Assembly: GCF_030698175.1 (NCBI RefSeq)
Contig: NZ_JAUYNT010000025.1
Location: 62,001-126,000, forward strand
From: Pseudomonas sp.
GTDB taxonomy: Bacteria; Pseudomonadota; Gammaproteobacteria; Pseudomonadales; Pseudomonadaceae
Reading direction: 5' to 3'
DNA: 64,000 nucleotides
Part shown: positions 45,906 through 54,907 of the stretch, piece by piece
Numbering within the stretch: position 1 is the stretch's first letter
Layout of the letters: each line of letters starts with the position of its first letter
Position numbers and translations under genes: made by a program
The notes under the pieces: generated by a model
Database searches by the model: none
Seen by the model: the letters and a program-made list of their open reading frames with translations, nothing else
Told to the model about the DNA's origin: nothing

Positions 45906-47015
45906 ATGCCCACTGTATTCTTCCGTCGTCTGTGTCTGGCGACTGGCCTGTGCGCCGTTGCCACGCTGGCGAGCGCCGAAACCTGGCCGAGCGCCGATTG
46001 GGCCACGGCAATAACGCCTAGCAGTGCTGCCATTGCGGCGCTGGAAGCCTATGCGTTTGCGCCGCGTGATGATGAGAGTCGTAAAGGCGTGCGCACCGAT
46101 GCGCTGCTGGTGATTCGCGACGGCCAGATCATCTATGAACGCTACGCCGGGCCGACCAAGGCCAGCACCCCGCACTTGGCTTGGTCGATGAGCAAAAGCT
46201 TGCTGGCCGCGACCCTGGGCGTGGCCTATGGCGAGGGGCGCTTCAAGCTCAGCGATAGCGCGGCGCAGTACTACCCGGCGTTTGCCGCGCACCCGCAAAT
46301 CAAACTGGGTCACCTGTTCAATTGGGCCTCGGGGCTCGACTACGAAGAAAGCTACGAGCTGGCGCCACTGAAGTCCTCGGTGGTGGCCATGCTCTACACC
46401 CGTGGCCGCCACGATATGCCGGCCTTTGTCGCCAGCCATCAGGTGGCGGTCGCGCCTGGCACGCGCTTTCTCTACTCCAGTGGCGACACTAATGTGCTGT
46501 CGGCGGCGCTGCGCGGCATGCTCGGCGACGCGGCTTACGCCAACTATCCGTGGACGGCGCTGTTCGAGCCGCTAGGGATCAGTTCTGCAACCTGGGAAAC
46601 CGACGCCCGCGGCAATTTTGTCGCTTCCTCCTATGCCTACCTGACCGCCCGCGATCTGGCCCGCGTCGGCCTGTTGATGCAGCGTGACGGTCGTTGGGGC
46701 GAGCGCCAGTTGCTGCCCAAGGCTTGGGTTGAGTTCAATCGCACCCCGTTCGCCGCGTATCAGCCAATTGCCGGAGAGGCGGTGCCGGGCGGTCAGTGGT
46801 GGCTGAATCTGCCGGTGGCAGGCTCCGCCAAACCTTGGCCGGCGGCACCGGCTGAGACCTTTGCCGCCCTCGGTCATTGGGGCCAGGCGCTGTACGTGTT
46901 GCCCGCCGAGAAGCTGGTGATAGTGCGTTACGCCGATGACCGCGACCACAGCTATCAGCACAACGCCTTACTGCAATTGGCCCTCGCGGCCTTCGCTCCC
47001 GAGGTGGCGCAATGA
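45906..47015 (+). CDS. Beta-lactamase-family serine hydrolase
   Basis: The 369-residue exported protein has a signal peptide (cleavage near ASAE, 22-25), the nucleophile motif SMSK with S94 and K97, a YSSGDTN second box near 193 and GHWGQ as the third box near 325. This is the class C/penicillin-binding-protein fold, close to esterases and 6-aminohexanoate-oligomer hydrolases (NylB). The substrate is unknown and resistance should not be assumed. It overlaps the next small gene by 4 bp. Confidence 0.85.
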   Translation: MPTVFFRRLCLATGLCAVATLASAETWPSADWATAITPSSAAIAALEAYAFAPRDDESRKGVRTDALLVIRDGQIIYERYAGPTKASTPHLAWSMSKSLLAATLGVAYGEGRFKLSDSAAQYYPAFAAHPQIKLGHLFNWASGLDYEESYELAPLKSSVVAMLYTRGRHDMPAFVASHQVAVAPGTRFLYSSGDTNVLSAALRGMLGDAAYANYPWTALFEPLGISSATWETDARGNFVASSYAYLTARDLARVGLLMQRDGRWGERQLLPKAWVEFNRTPFAAYQPIAGEAVPGGQWWLNLPVAGSAKPWPAAPAETFAALGHWGQALYVLPAEKLVIVRYADDRDHSYQHNALLQLALAAFAPEVAQ

Positions 47016-47365
47016 GCCCGATTAAGTTGATCAAAACCCGCCCGTTTAGCAGCCTGTTGCTGCTGGCAATACTGCTGTCGGGCGCCTGGGCCTGGGCTAA
47101 CCGCACTTACTTACAGGTCTTCCCGGACATCGTCAGTGCCTACACCGCCAAGGAGTATTGCTCCTGCCGCTATGTGATGGACAACCCCGCCGACTACTGC
47201 GCGAGCTACGTGAAATTGAGCCTGCCGGTCAGCGATTTCTTCGATGACGTCGCCCACAAACAGGTCACCGCCACTGGCCTGGGCCGCAGCCACAGCGCCG
47301 TTTGGCTAAGCCCACGGCAAGGTTGCCAGTTATTACCCCAGGCGCTGGCACTGCCGAGCCGCTAG
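47012..47365 (+). CDS. Small membrane-anchored protein with conserved-looking cysteines
   Basis: The 117-residue protein has an uncleaved or signal-like segment (about 14-31) and a periplasmic part with four cysteines: CSC near 50, one in DYCASY near 63 and one in RQGCQ near 104. These could form disulfides. I do not recognise the family. ATGA overlap with the serine hydrolase gene suggests the two act together. Confidence 0.62.
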   Translation: MSPIKLIKTRPFSSLLLLAILLSGAWAWANRTYLQVFPDIVSAYTAKEYCSCRYVMDNPADYCASYVKLSLPVSDFFDDVAHKQVTATGLGRSHSAVWLSPRQGCQLLPQALALPSR

Positions 47366-47430
47366 GGAGGCTTTGCAAGCCGGCTGGTGGCGGCTATGGT
47401 GGCGGCTGAATTGCTTTAGTGAGCCTTGTT

Positions 47431-48012
47431 ATGCCGAGCGTTAAACTGTTGCCCTGCCTGCTTGCCGCCTTGCTCAGCTTGCCTGCACAGGCTGCCTGGC
47501 AGTTGGACAAAGAGTCCTCGCGGTTGTCGTATACCACCACCAAGCAGACTGACGTGGCGGAAGTGAATCGTTTTCGCAGTCTCGCCGGCAGCGTTGACGA
47601 TGCCGGCAAGGTGCAAGTGTTGGTGCGCATGGAGTCGGTCGACAGCGGCATTCCGTTGCGCGATGAGCGTCTGCGCAAGCAGTTGTTTGACGTCGAGCAG
47701 TTTGCCCTGGCGCAAATCGACGCGCAGCTCGATATTGCCCCGCTCCTGACCCTGGCTGCCGGCGCGCAGCTGGAGTTGCGTTTGCCGCTGACGGTCAATC
47801 TGCATGGTCACAGCCACAGCTATAACAGTGAGTTGCTGGTCACTCGCCTGGATGATCGGCGCTTTCAAGTCGTCTCCTTGGCGCCGCTGGTATTGAGTGC
47901 CGCCGATTTTGGCCTGACGCCGGGGGTTGAGACGCTGCGCAAGCTGGCCGGATTGAAATCCATCAGCTTGGCGGTTCCGGTCAGTGCGGTGCTGATCTTC
48001 ACCGCCGGTTAA
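47431..48012 (+). CDS. YceI-family periplasmic protein
   Basis: The 193-residue protein has a signal peptide (cleavage after LPAQA) and a YceI-type lipocalin-like barrel: AWQLDKESSRLSYTTTKQ, HGHSHSYNSELLV. YceI proteins bind isoprenoid or lipid-like molecules in the periplasm. The ATG at 47431 has no strong Shine-Dalgarno; a GTG at 47419 is an alternative. The phospholipase-D-like gene follows after 9 bp. Confidence 0.82.
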   Translation: MPSVKLLPCLLAALLSLPAQAAWQLDKESSRLSYTTTKQTDVAEVNRFRSLAGSVDDAGKVQVLVRMESVDSGIPLRDERLRKQLFDVEQFALAQIDAQLDIAPLLTLAAGAQLELRLPLTVNLHGHSHSYNSELLVTRLDDRRFQVVSLAPLVLSAADFGLTPGVETLRKLAGLKSISLAVPVSAVLIFTAG

Positions 48013-48021
48013 GTCGCGCCG

Positions 48022-49170
48022 ATGATCTTTCCTTGGCACGCCGGCAATCAGTTTGAGTTGCTGCTCGATGGCCCGCAGTTTTTCCCGCGCATGCTCGCCG
48101 CCATTGCTGCCGCCGAGCAGCAGGTGGAGCTGGAGCTGTACCTGGTCGCCAGCGGCGCTTGCACCGATCTGTTGGTCGCGGCCCTCTGCGGGGCGGCGCA
48201 ACGGGGCGTGCTGGTGCGTTGCCTGTTGGATGCTTTTGGCAGTCTGGGTTTGCCGGCCGCGCAACGCCGTGAACTGCTGGCCGCCGGTGTCGAGCTGCGC
48301 TTTTACAACCCGCTGAGTTGGCGGCGCGGCGTGCGCAACCTGTACCGCGATCACCGTAAATTGTTGTTGGTCGATGGCCGCCTGGGGTTTGTCGGCGGTA
48401 CCGGCGCCACCGATCAGTTCTGGCAGCCCAGTGATAACAGCCACGCCTGGCACGAGGTGATGGTGGAAATTAGTGGCCCCTTGCTGGGCGACTGGCAGCA
48501 GTTGTTTGCGCGTCAGTGGCAGGCGGTGCCGGCTCGTTTGGCCTGGCGCCCGGCGCCGGTTCGGGGCTTGGCGCGGCTGCCGAGCACTCCGACGGCGGGG
48601 GCCGGTTTCGGCCGAGTCGCCTATGCCGATGGTCGTCAGCACCGGGATATTCTGCAATCACTGCTGCGCGCGCTGCTGCAAAGCCGGCAACGCATCTGGC
48701 TGGCGACGCCGTATTTCTTGCCCACCTGGAAGATCCGTCGGGCGTTACGCAAAGCCGCGCTGCGCGGCGTCGATGTGCGTTTGTTGCTGACCGCGCGCAA
48801 TACCGATCAGCCGCCGGTGCGCTTCGCCGGCCAGCGTTATTACCCCAAATTGCTCAAGGCCGGGGTGCGGATTTTCGAGTACCAACCGCAGTTTTTGCAC
48901 CTGAAAATGCTGCTGGTGGACGACTGGGTCAGCGTCGGCTCATGCAACTTCGACCATTGGAATTTGCGTTTCAATTTGGACGCCAACCTTGAAGCCATCG
49001 ACCCGCACCTGAGTGCCCAAGTCGCCGCCAGCTTTAACGCCGACTTTGCTCAAAGCCTGGAAATCGACCTGCAACAATGGCAGGCCAAACCCTGGTGGCA
49101 GCGCTTGCGCCGCCGGGTGTGGGGTTTGCTCGACCGGCTGTTGGTGAATCTGCTTGATCGCCGTCGCTAA
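48022..49170 (+). CDS. Phospholipase D family, cardiolipin synthase (ClsB-like)
   Basis: The 382-residue protein has two HKD motifs: H111, K113, D118 in DHRKLLLVDG and H292, K294, D299 in LHLKMLLVDD. It lacks N-terminal membrane helices, which fits the ClsB type rather than ClsA. It probably makes cardiolipin by phosphatidyl transfer. The C-terminal tail is basic and amphipathic (WWQRLRRRVWGLLDRLLVN), suiting membrane contact. It follows the YceI gene directly. Confidence 0.85.
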   Translation: MIFPWHAGNQFELLLDGPQFFPRMLAAIAAAEQQVELELYLVASGACTDLLVAALCGAAQRGVLVRCLLDAFGSLGLPAAQRRELLAAGVELRFYNPLSWRRGVRNLYRDHRKLLLVDGRLGFVGGTGATDQFWQPSDNSHAWHEVMVEISGPLLGDWQQLFARQWQAVPARLAWRPAPVRGLARLPSTPTAGAGFGRVAYADGRQHRDILQSLLRALLQSRQRIWLATPYFLPTWKIRRALRKAALRGVDVRLLLTARNTDQPPVRFAGQRYYPKLLKAGVRIFEYQPQFLHLKMLLVDDWVSVGSCNFDHWNLRFNLDANLEAIDPHLSAQVAASFNADFAQSLEIDLQQWQAKPWWQRLRRRVWGLLDRLLVNLLDRRR

Positions 49171-49176
49171 CCGGCC

Positions 49177-49217
49177 GTGAACAACTGCTACGTTCGGCCA
49201 TGCGGCGTTGAGCCCAG
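49177..49217. repeat. Decayed left half of the 140-bp palindromic repeat
   Basis: GTGAACAACTGCTACGTTCG then GCCATGCGGCGTTGA resemble the left arm of copy C (GTTGAAAAACTACTGCGCTC then GCCATGCGGCGTTGA). The right arm is missing. It lies 6 bp after the stop of the preceding gene. Confidence 0.6.
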
Positions 49218-49286
49218 ACTTTTGTCGGGTGTCAGACGCTGGCCGGCTGGGTATGCTCGGGGCAAATAACTGCCAAGGAGGCGCGC

Positions 49287-49898
49287 ATGCGCCGCTACCC
49301 GCTGTTTGTATTGTTGTTGGCCAGTCTGCTCGGTGGCTGCTCGAGCCCTGGCGCGTTTTTTGGTGACAGTGATGGGCCGCTGTTCAAGGCTCGCAGCCTC
49401 AGCGATGAGAACCATGTCCTGGTCTACCTCTACCGGCCGCAGAGTGCTTGGGCGGATCAAGAGCTGGAAGCCCCCGGCCTGTTTATTAATAACCAACTGA
49501 CTGGCAGCCTACCGAGTAACGGCTACCTGGCCGTGGAGTTTGAGGTGGCCAGTTATCAGCTGGAAATGCGTCGGCCCTTGCTGGGCAGCTACTGGACGCT
49601 GATGGCGGAAAGCCCGATGGACTTTACCCGCATCGCCAGCTTCGCCCTGGACGCCGAGGCCGGCGCCACCTACTACCTGCGCTATGACGAGAGCAACCCG
49701 CCGCCCCACGATGAGAGCTTGTCGGCCAGTGGCGACGGACCCTTGCAGCTGGTCTCGGCTAAGGTCGCCCTGCCGGAGCTGGCCGCCACCCACCGGGTGC
49801 AGCCGTTCGCCAGGATCGACGCCAACGGCGAGCATATTCGCGCCCAACGCGGCTTCTGGCGCTCGGTTGGGCGGGCGCTGGATAGTATCGGTATCTAA
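49287..49898 (+). CDS. DUF2846-type lipoprotein
   Basis: The 203-residue protein has a lipoprotein signal with lipobox LLGGC (C18). VLVYLYRPQSAW near 45 and INNQLTGSLPSNGYLAVE are typical of the DUF2846 domain of small envelope lipoproteins of unknown function. AAGGAGGCGCGC precedes the ATG. Confidence 0.78.
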   Translation: MRRYPLFVLLLASLLGGCSSPGAFFGDSDGPLFKARSLSDENHVLVYLYRPQSAWADQELEAPGLFINNQLTGSLPSNGYLAVEFEVASYQLEMRRPLLGSYWTLMAESPMDFTRIASFALDAEAGATYYLRYDESNPPPHDESLSASGDGPLQLVSAKVALPELAATHRVQPFARIDANGEHIRAQRGFWRSVGRALDSIGI

Positions 49899-49925
49899 GG
49901 CGCTGCTCACCTGATGCAGCGCTTT

Positions 49926-50026
49926 TGTAGGAGCGGATTTATCCGCGATGGGGCCCCGGAACGCGACACAAGGCTGGGGATTGGCGCCGGACTGGCGTTC
50001 TGATCGCGGCTAAAGCCGCTCCTACA
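49926..50026. repeat. REP-pair element (TGTAGGAGCGGATTTATCCGC type)
   Basis: TGTAGGAGCGGATTTATCCG and CGGCTAAAGCCGCTCCTACA face each other across about 54 bases. This is the classical pseudomonad REP type. It separates convergent genes. Confidence 0.88.
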
Positions 50027-50037
50027 GGGGGGGACGG

Positions 50038-50997
50038 TTAAGGTTTGCGCCCCACCAGTACCGCGCGGGTGGGGGCCGGCAGGCCTTCGGCGGTGCGGCT
50101 CGGGTCGTTAGGGTCGAGAAAATCGCCCAGGGATTGATAGCGCATCCAGTCGGTGGAGCGCTGTTCTTCCAGGCTGGTGACGCTGACATCGACGCAGCGC
50201 ACATCGACAAAGCCGGCGCGTCTTAGCCACAGCTCCAGCGCCGACACCGAGGGCAGGAACCAGACGTTGCGCATCTGCGCGTAACGGTCTTCCGGCACCA
50301 GCACTTGTTGGGCATCACCGGCCACCACCAGGGTTTCCAGCACCAGTTCGCCGCCTTTTTTCAGGCAGTCTTTTAGCGCCAGCAAGTGGTCGATGGGCGA
50401 GCGACGGTGATAGAGCACGCCCATGGAAAATACCGTGTCGAAGCCTTCCAGCTGCTCGGGCAAGTCTTCCAACGCAAAGGGCAGATGCCAGGCGGGGAGG
50501 TCGGGCAGGTAGCGCTGCATGGCCTGGAACTGGCAGAAGAACAGCCAGTTGGGATCGATGCCAATCACGCTTTCGGCGCCGGCACCGAGCATCCGCCACT
50601 GGTAATAACCGTTGCCACAGCCGACATCCAGCACCCGCTTGCCACGCAGGTCCAGGTGCGGGGCGACCCTGTCCCACTTCCAGTCCGAGCGCCATTCGGT
50701 GTCGACATGCACGCCAAACAGGTTGAACGGTCCCTTGCGCCACGGCGACAAGCCGAACAGCGCGTCGCGCACCTGTTGGCGGGTGGCAGCGTCGCAGTCG
50801 TTGTCGAGGCTGAAGCTGTTCACTAAGTCGATTTGGCTCGGTTGCATCACCGGCAGGGCATCCAGCGCGGCTTGCCAGCGGCCTAAGTCGCCGTGACCGA
50901 CGGCCATTTTGGCGTCGAGTTGCTGTTGCAAGTCGTCCGCCCAGTTTTCCAGGGGCGAGCCTTTGAGGCGTTGAATCAGGGGGCTTAAATCAATCAT
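50038..50997 (-). CDS. cmoB: tRNA U34 carboxymethyltransferase
   Basis: The 319-residue protein has the SAM-binding motif [16 protein letters not shown] near 122 and [22 protein letters not shown] (about 83-104), typical of CmoB. It moves a carboxymethyl group from carboxy-SAM, made by CmoA, to 5-hydroxyuridine at tRNA position 34. The ATG at 50997 overlaps the cmoA stop by 4 bp. Confidence 0.95.
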   Translation of the reverse strand: MIDLSPLIQRLKGSPLENWADDLQQQLDAKMAVGHGDLGRWQAALDALPVMQPSQIDLVNSFSLDNDCDAATRQQVRDALFGLSPWRKGPFNLFGVHVDTEWRSDWKWDRVAPHLDLRGKRVLDVGCGNGYYQWRMLGAGAESVIGIDPNWLFFCQFQAMQRYLPDLPAWHLPFALEDLPEQLEGFDTVFSMGVLYHRRSPIDHLLALKDCLKKGGELVLETLVVAGDAQQVLVPEDRYAQMRNVWFLPSVSALELWLRRAGFVDVRCVDVSVTSLEEQRSTDWMRYQSLGDFLDPNDPSRTAEGLPAPTRAVLVGRKP

Positions 50998-51737
50998 GGC
51001 AGGGCGATCAAGGAAGCAAAATTCAGGCACTGAAACCACACCACGACTTGGCTGAAGCCGGCGGCCAGCAAACGCTCACGGTGCTCCTCTAAGCTGTCGG
51101 GGAGCATGACGTTTTCCAGGGCGCTGCGCTTCTGGGCGATTTCCAGCTCGCTGTAACCGTTGGCGCGTTTGAAGGCAATATGCAGCTCGGTGAGCAGCGC
51201 GTGTTCGGCCGGATCATTGAAGCGCAGCTTCTCCGAGAGAATCAGCGCGCCACCCGGCAGCAGCGCCTGATGGATGCGTTGCAGCAAACCGAGGCGTTGC
51301 TCGGGCTGAATAAATTGCAGGGTGAAGTTCAGTGCCACCAGGGATGCCGGCTCAAACGCCAGGCTGAGAATATCCGCCTCGCGCACCTCCACCGGCAGTA
51401 ACTCCTGAAACATCGAGTCCTGGGCGTGCAGGTATTCGCGGCAGCGCTCGACCATGGCTGCCGAGTTGTCCACGGCAATCACCCGGCAGTCGGCAATCTG
51501 CACATGCCGGCGCAACGCCTGGGTCACGGCGCCCAGGGAGCTGCCCAGGTCGTAGAGTACGCTGTGCGGCTGGGCGAACTGCGCCGCCAGCACGCCGAGG
51601 TTTTCGACTATGGTCGGGTAGCCCGGCACCGAGCGTTTGATCATGTCCGGGAACACCCGCACCACGTCCTCGTTAAAGGCGAAGTCGGCGACTTGCGCGT
51701 GCGGCGTGGCGAAGATGCGGTCGGGTGTGTGGTTCAC
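50994..51737 (-). CDS. cmoA: Carboxy-S-adenosyl-L-methionine synthase
   Basis: The 247-residue protein has [20 protein letters not shown] at the N-terminus, [17 protein letters not shown] (SAM site, near 60) and the LSEKLRF segment, all typical of CmoA. It makes carboxy-SAM from SAM and prephenate. GTG start; cmoA-cmoB form an operon. Confidence 0.94.
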   Translation of the reverse strand: MNHTPDRIFATPHAQVADFAFNEDVVRVFPDMIKRSVPGYPTIVENLGVLAAQFAQPHSVLYDLGSSLGAVTQALRRHVQIADCRVIAVDNSAAMVERCREYLHAQDSMFQELLPVEVREADILSLAFEPASLVALNFTLQFIQPEQRLGLLQRIHQALLPGGALILSEKLRFNDPAEHALLTELHIAFKRANGYSELEIAQKRSALENVMLPDSLEEHRERLLAAGFSQVVVWFQCLNFASLIALP

Positions 51738-51802
51738 GGGGCAGTTCCGGGCGGGCGAAAGGCCGGCATTTTAGCCAACTAACGGCCGCAGCCCAACCGC
51801 CA

Positions 51803-51902
51803 TTATTTCAACTGGTCGGAAAAGAATTGGCTGGCACTGGATGCACTGAGCATTCCAGCTCCCGATGACCGATCACGTCACTTCACGATCACATCACTTC
51901 AA
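51803..51902 (-). pseudogene. Repeated 3' end of the adjacent lipoprotein gene, plus a 16-bp tandem repeat
   Basis: On the minus strand 51803-51832 encodes QFFSDQLK then stop, the same C-terminus as the lipoprotein ending at 51894 (EFFSDQLK), with silent differences. Between them GATCACGTCACTTCAC (51871-51886) and GATCACATCACTTCAA (51887-51902) stand in tandem. It looks like the tail of a lost paralogue or partial duplication. Confidence 0.6.
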
Positions 51903-52463
51903 CTGATCGGAAAAAAACTCACCGGCGCCCTGTAGCGGCCCCAGTGGGTTGCGCTTGACCTCGTAGCGGCGGATGTTCGGCTCGCCGCTGCTGACCTTGT
52001 GCACCAGCAGATCATCGACCAGCACGAACACGGCGCGGAAGGCCCAGCCATGCACCTCACGGTGCTTGCGAAAGTTGAAGGCGTCGGCCCAGAAGCTGCC
52101 GACCCGCTGGGTATCGGTTTTGTTGAAGTCGAAGGCGTAGCCGGTGCAACGCTCCTTGGCCTCCAGGCACTGCACCAGACCGGCGGGCAGGTAGTCGATG
52201 GGGATGTTGGGCTGGACGAATAACAGGCGTACATCGAGGAACGACAACATCCGCCCGTTGCCTTCGATCAGTGGGTCGAAACCCAAGGAAAACAGCTGCG
52301 CCCGGCGGGTTTTGCCAGGCGTTGCCTGAGCATAACGAGCCTCGGCATCGAGGTAGTCGCCGAAGGGCGAAAGCAGCTCCGCCCGTTCACTGGGTAGCAG
52401 GCTGCTGCAGCCGGCGAGCAAGAACAACAGGCATAAAAGACCAGTACAACATTTACGGCCCAT
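51894..52463 (-). CDS. Lipoprotein of unknown function
   Basis: The 189-residue protein has a lipoprotein signal with lipobox LLAGC (C19) and no further motif I recognise. Notable segments are RMLSFLDVRLLFVQPNIPIDYLP and WAFRAVFVLVDDLLVHKV. AGGAGAAGACC precedes the ATG. Its C-terminal codons recur just downstream. Confidence 0.7.
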   Translation of the reverse strand: MGRKCCTGLLCLLFLLAGCSSLLPSERAELLSPFGDYLDAEARYAQATPGKTRRAQLFSLGFDPLIEGNGRMLSFLDVRLLFVQPNIPIDYLPAGLVQCLEAKERCTGYAFDFNKTDTQRVGSFWADAFNFRKHREVHGWAFRAVFVLVDDLLVHKVSSGEPNIRRYEVKRNPLGPLQGAGEFFSDQLK

Positions 52464-52592
52464 GGTCTTCTCCTGTCTCAGTACTGCCTCTCTATATGAC
52501 GGCGCATTAGGGGCGCTCCGCCTCAGGAATCAGACCGGTGGCAGGGGCTTCAGACGACTGGTTGGCGGCGGCGCTGTGGGGGGTATTTAGTC

Positions 52593-53123
52593 CTAAAGTT
52601 GCGCGGCTTGGCGCAACGATTCATAGGCCGGTGCGGCGGGAATGCCGACTGCCACGCAGAGCTCCATCACCCGTGGCAGGTCGCAGCCGTAGATCAGCAC
52701 CGCTTGTAATTCGTCATCCAGCGGCTCGCTGAAATTGAGCAGCACATAGCCGCCCATTTCCTTGTTCATGCTGCTCAATTGCACCTGAATGCTATTGAGC
52801 GCCGCCAGCGGTTTGGCCTTGAGCAATTGCTTGGGTTTGATATTGAACGGCACATCGCTGCTGAATGAAGCGATGATCTGTGCCAGCAAATCGGCATAGC
52901 TGTCGGCCTGAAACAGCACGTTGTCCGGCAGATTACCGACCACCACCCATTCCCCCAGCGGGATTGGATAAGTGTCGTCGTAATTGACGTCGGGGTTGGC
53001 TGCCAGAAAGGCCTCTGGGTCTTCGTAGGCCGCAGCGGCCTCGTTGGCAATGCGCAAAATCTCGTCTTCGGGCAAGCCGCCGGAACTGATTTTGCCGACT
53101 AATTCAACCAGTAGGTCTTGCAT
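52593..53123 (-). CDS. Protein of unknown function beside the cysteine-peptidase inhibitor
   Basis: The 176-residue soluble protein has no signal peptide. It opens MQDLLVELVGKISSGGLPEDEILRIA and ends with an alanine-rich helix. I do not recognise the family. GGAGTAACCCAG precedes the ATG at 53123. It starts 5 bp after the inhibitor gene stop, so the two are co-transcribed. Confidence 0.7.
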   Translation of the reverse strand: MQDLLVELVGKISSGGLPEDEILRIANEAAAAYEDPEAFLAANPDVNYDDTYPIPLGEWVVVGNLPDNVLFQADSYADLLAQIIASFSSDVPFNIKPKQLLKAKPLAALNSIQVQLSSMNKEMGGYVLLNFSEPLDDELQAVLIYGCDLPRVMELCVAVGIPAAPAYESLRQAAQL

Positions 53124-53128
53124 CTGGG

Positions 53129-53533
53129 TTACTCCACTGTAATCGGGCAAACAAAGTTTTGTGCTGGCGCCACGTCCGCTTCCCAGGGCCTGCGGTAGAC
53201 CATCAACAGATGGCCGTTGCCGGGCTTGTCGGCTTTGTAACGCCAGGTGGACTGACCGGCGCTACCCACCAAATCGAGGTCTTCGGGGTTGCTGTACACC
53301 TCCGGGCCGAGGCTTTTAAGCACACCACTGGCGGCATCTTTAACTTCCCAGCGAAAGCCGGTGCTGGGATTGCTGCGCAGGCTCAGCATTAGCTCTTGGC
53401 CGCGATAGATGGTCAGCGGGCAATGGCTTTGCGCATCTTCGTCGAGGCTAACGCTGCTGGGCGTCTGCGTGCAGGCGGCAAGCAGGCTTAGGCTGGCGGG
53501 CAAAAGCCAGCGAACGAACGGGGCTGAGTGCAT
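53129..53533 (-). CDS. Chagasin-type inhibitor of cysteine peptidases (I42), lipoprotein
   Basis: The 134-residue protein has a lipoprotein signal with lipobox LLAAC and the three inhibitor loops of family I42: NPSTGFRW near 54, GNGHL near 104 and YRRPWE near 112. Chagasin-type proteins block papain-like peptidases. From memory P. aeruginosa has such an inhibitor (PA0778) close to putA. The ATG at 53533 was chosen because the signal peptide starts there. Confidence 0.85.
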   Translation of the reverse strand: MHSAPFVRWLLPASLSLLAACTQTPSSVSLDEDAQSHCPLTIYRGQELMLSLRSNPSTGFRWEVKDAASGVLKSLGPEVYSNPEDLDLVGSAGQSTWRYKADKPGNGHLLMVYRRPWEADVAPAQNFVCPITVE

Positions 53534-53682
53534 GGTCAAACATCCTGGGCAAATACAGGTTGCCAGCATAACGACAAGCTGGGCGTCAGCCTACCGTCAC
53601 ACCGCGTTGATAAATTCAGGCCCGGCATTCGACGGCGCACGGCCGGTTAATTGCGGTGGTGTTTATACAAACAGAGGCATTT

Positions 53683-53953
53683 ATGTCACTGAAGTTTTCG
53701 CTGTTGCCGTTACCGGCTTTGTCGCTGCTAGCATTGGCGTGCCTACGACCGCTAGGCGGGGGGCCTGGCGCCTCGGCACTGGCGTCACCTATGCACTGGA
53801 GCAAAGTGCCGACCTCAATCTAAGCTGGGACTTGGTGTGGATGGGCGACCTGCCGGTCGAACAACGTAAATCCGTGTCCGGCGCGGTCTTTCCGGCCAGT
53901 ACGGCAATGCCTGGCTTCACACCGTTACCGGCAACCTGACGTGGCCTTGCTAA
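53683..53953 (+). pseudogene. Remnant of a FadL/OmpP1-type outer-membrane protein gene
   Basis: An ATG at 53683, preceded by AGAGG, opens a signal-peptide-like frame (MSLKFSLLPLPALSLLALA). About 75 bp on, another frame gives RLGTGVTYALEQSADLNLSW and WMGDLPVEQRKS, then after a further frameshift GLSGQYGNAWLHTVTGNLTW and a stop at 53951-53953. These are the last strands of a FadL-like barrel. The large middle of the gene is gone and two frames are broken, so it cannot be functional. Confidence 0.7.
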
Positions 53954-53998
53954 AACTGTTTAACAAGCAGCATCTTTCCACCATGGAGTAACACGTAG

Positions 53999-54673
53999 AT
54001 GAACATGACTCGTAACGTATTTGCTGGTGTGGTTTTCAGCAGCCTGTTATTGGCTGGTTGTGTGTCGAAGGTGACTGAGCAAAGCCAGTATTCCGGCTTT
54101 TTGCCCAGCTACGCCGGCTTGCAGGAAGTCACCACGCCGAGCGGCGCGAAAGTGTTGCGTTGGATGGCGCCGAGCTTTACTCCGGGGGCGTATAACACCG
54201 TGGTATTCAAGCAGCTGGAGCTGTACCCGGCGCCCGCGCCGAGCGATAGGGTCGACCTGAAAACCCTGCAAGAGCTACAGAGCTACACCAGCCTCGGCGC
54301 TAGAAATGTTCTCGCGCAAAAATTCCTCGTGGTGCCGGATCTCAAAGCCGCTCCGGCCGGTTCACGCAGCTTGATCATGCGTGTGGCGATCACCGGCGTC
54401 AGCGCCTCGAACGAGGGCATGAAGTGGTATGAGGTAGTGCCGGTGGCCGCCGTTATTGGTGGCGTTTCTGCCGCCACGGGCCAGCGTGACCAAAATACCG
54501 AGCTGTATCTGGAGGCCGACGTTATTGACGCCAGTTCAGGCCAGCCGGTGGTGAAAGTGGTGCGTAAGGTGTTCGGCGGAGTGCTTAAAAACGCCAGCCA
54601 GGTGATTACCGTTAATGACTTTAAAGTGGCCCTCAAGGGGGTTACCGACGACATGAACGTGCTGCTTAAATAA
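53999..54673 (+). CDS. DUF3313-type lipoprotein
   Basis: The 224-residue protein has lipobox LLAGC near residue 20 and the pattern YSGFLPSYAGLQEV, then LVVPDLKAAPAGSRSLIMRVAITGV. This fits DUF3313 outer-membrane lipoproteins of unknown role. GGAG lies 10 bases before the ATG at 53999; a second ATG two codons later is possible. Confidence 0.75.
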   Translation: MNMTRNVFAGVVFSSLLLAGCVSKVTEQSQYSGFLPSYAGLQEVTTPSGAKVLRWMAPSFTPGAYNTVVFKQLELYPAPAPSDRVDLKTLQELQSYTSLGARNVLAQKFLVVPDLKAAPAGSRSLIMRVAITGVSASNEGMKWYEVVPVAAVIGGVSAATGQRDQNTELYLEADVIDASSGQPVVKVVRKVFGGVLKNASQVITVNDFKVALKGVTDDMNVLLK

Positions 54674-54681
54674 GCCGGCAG

Positions 54682-54713
54682 CTGTCGCCAGCCAGCCAGC
54701 CGGCTGGCGACAG
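54682..54713 (+). terminator. Long hairpin, probable terminator
   Basis: CTGTCGCCAGCC (54682-54693) and GGCTGGCGACAG (54702-54713) form a perfect 12-bp stem with an 8-base loop. Only TCTT follows, so T-tract support is weak. Confidence 0.6.
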
Positions 54714-54907
54714 TCTTAATGTCTGCCGCAATAGACCAGCACGATGCGGCGAGCTCCATTCGCAATACCATTCGAGGTCGCCAGAGCCTTTGGCTGTTGA
54801 GCACCTACTGAATGTCATTGATCGGCGCGGCATCCATCGGTCGCTGGTTTTGCCGGTTGGCCGGCCGCAGGCGTAAGCTTTGCGCTTTCCCACCTGGCTG
54901 CTTTGTC

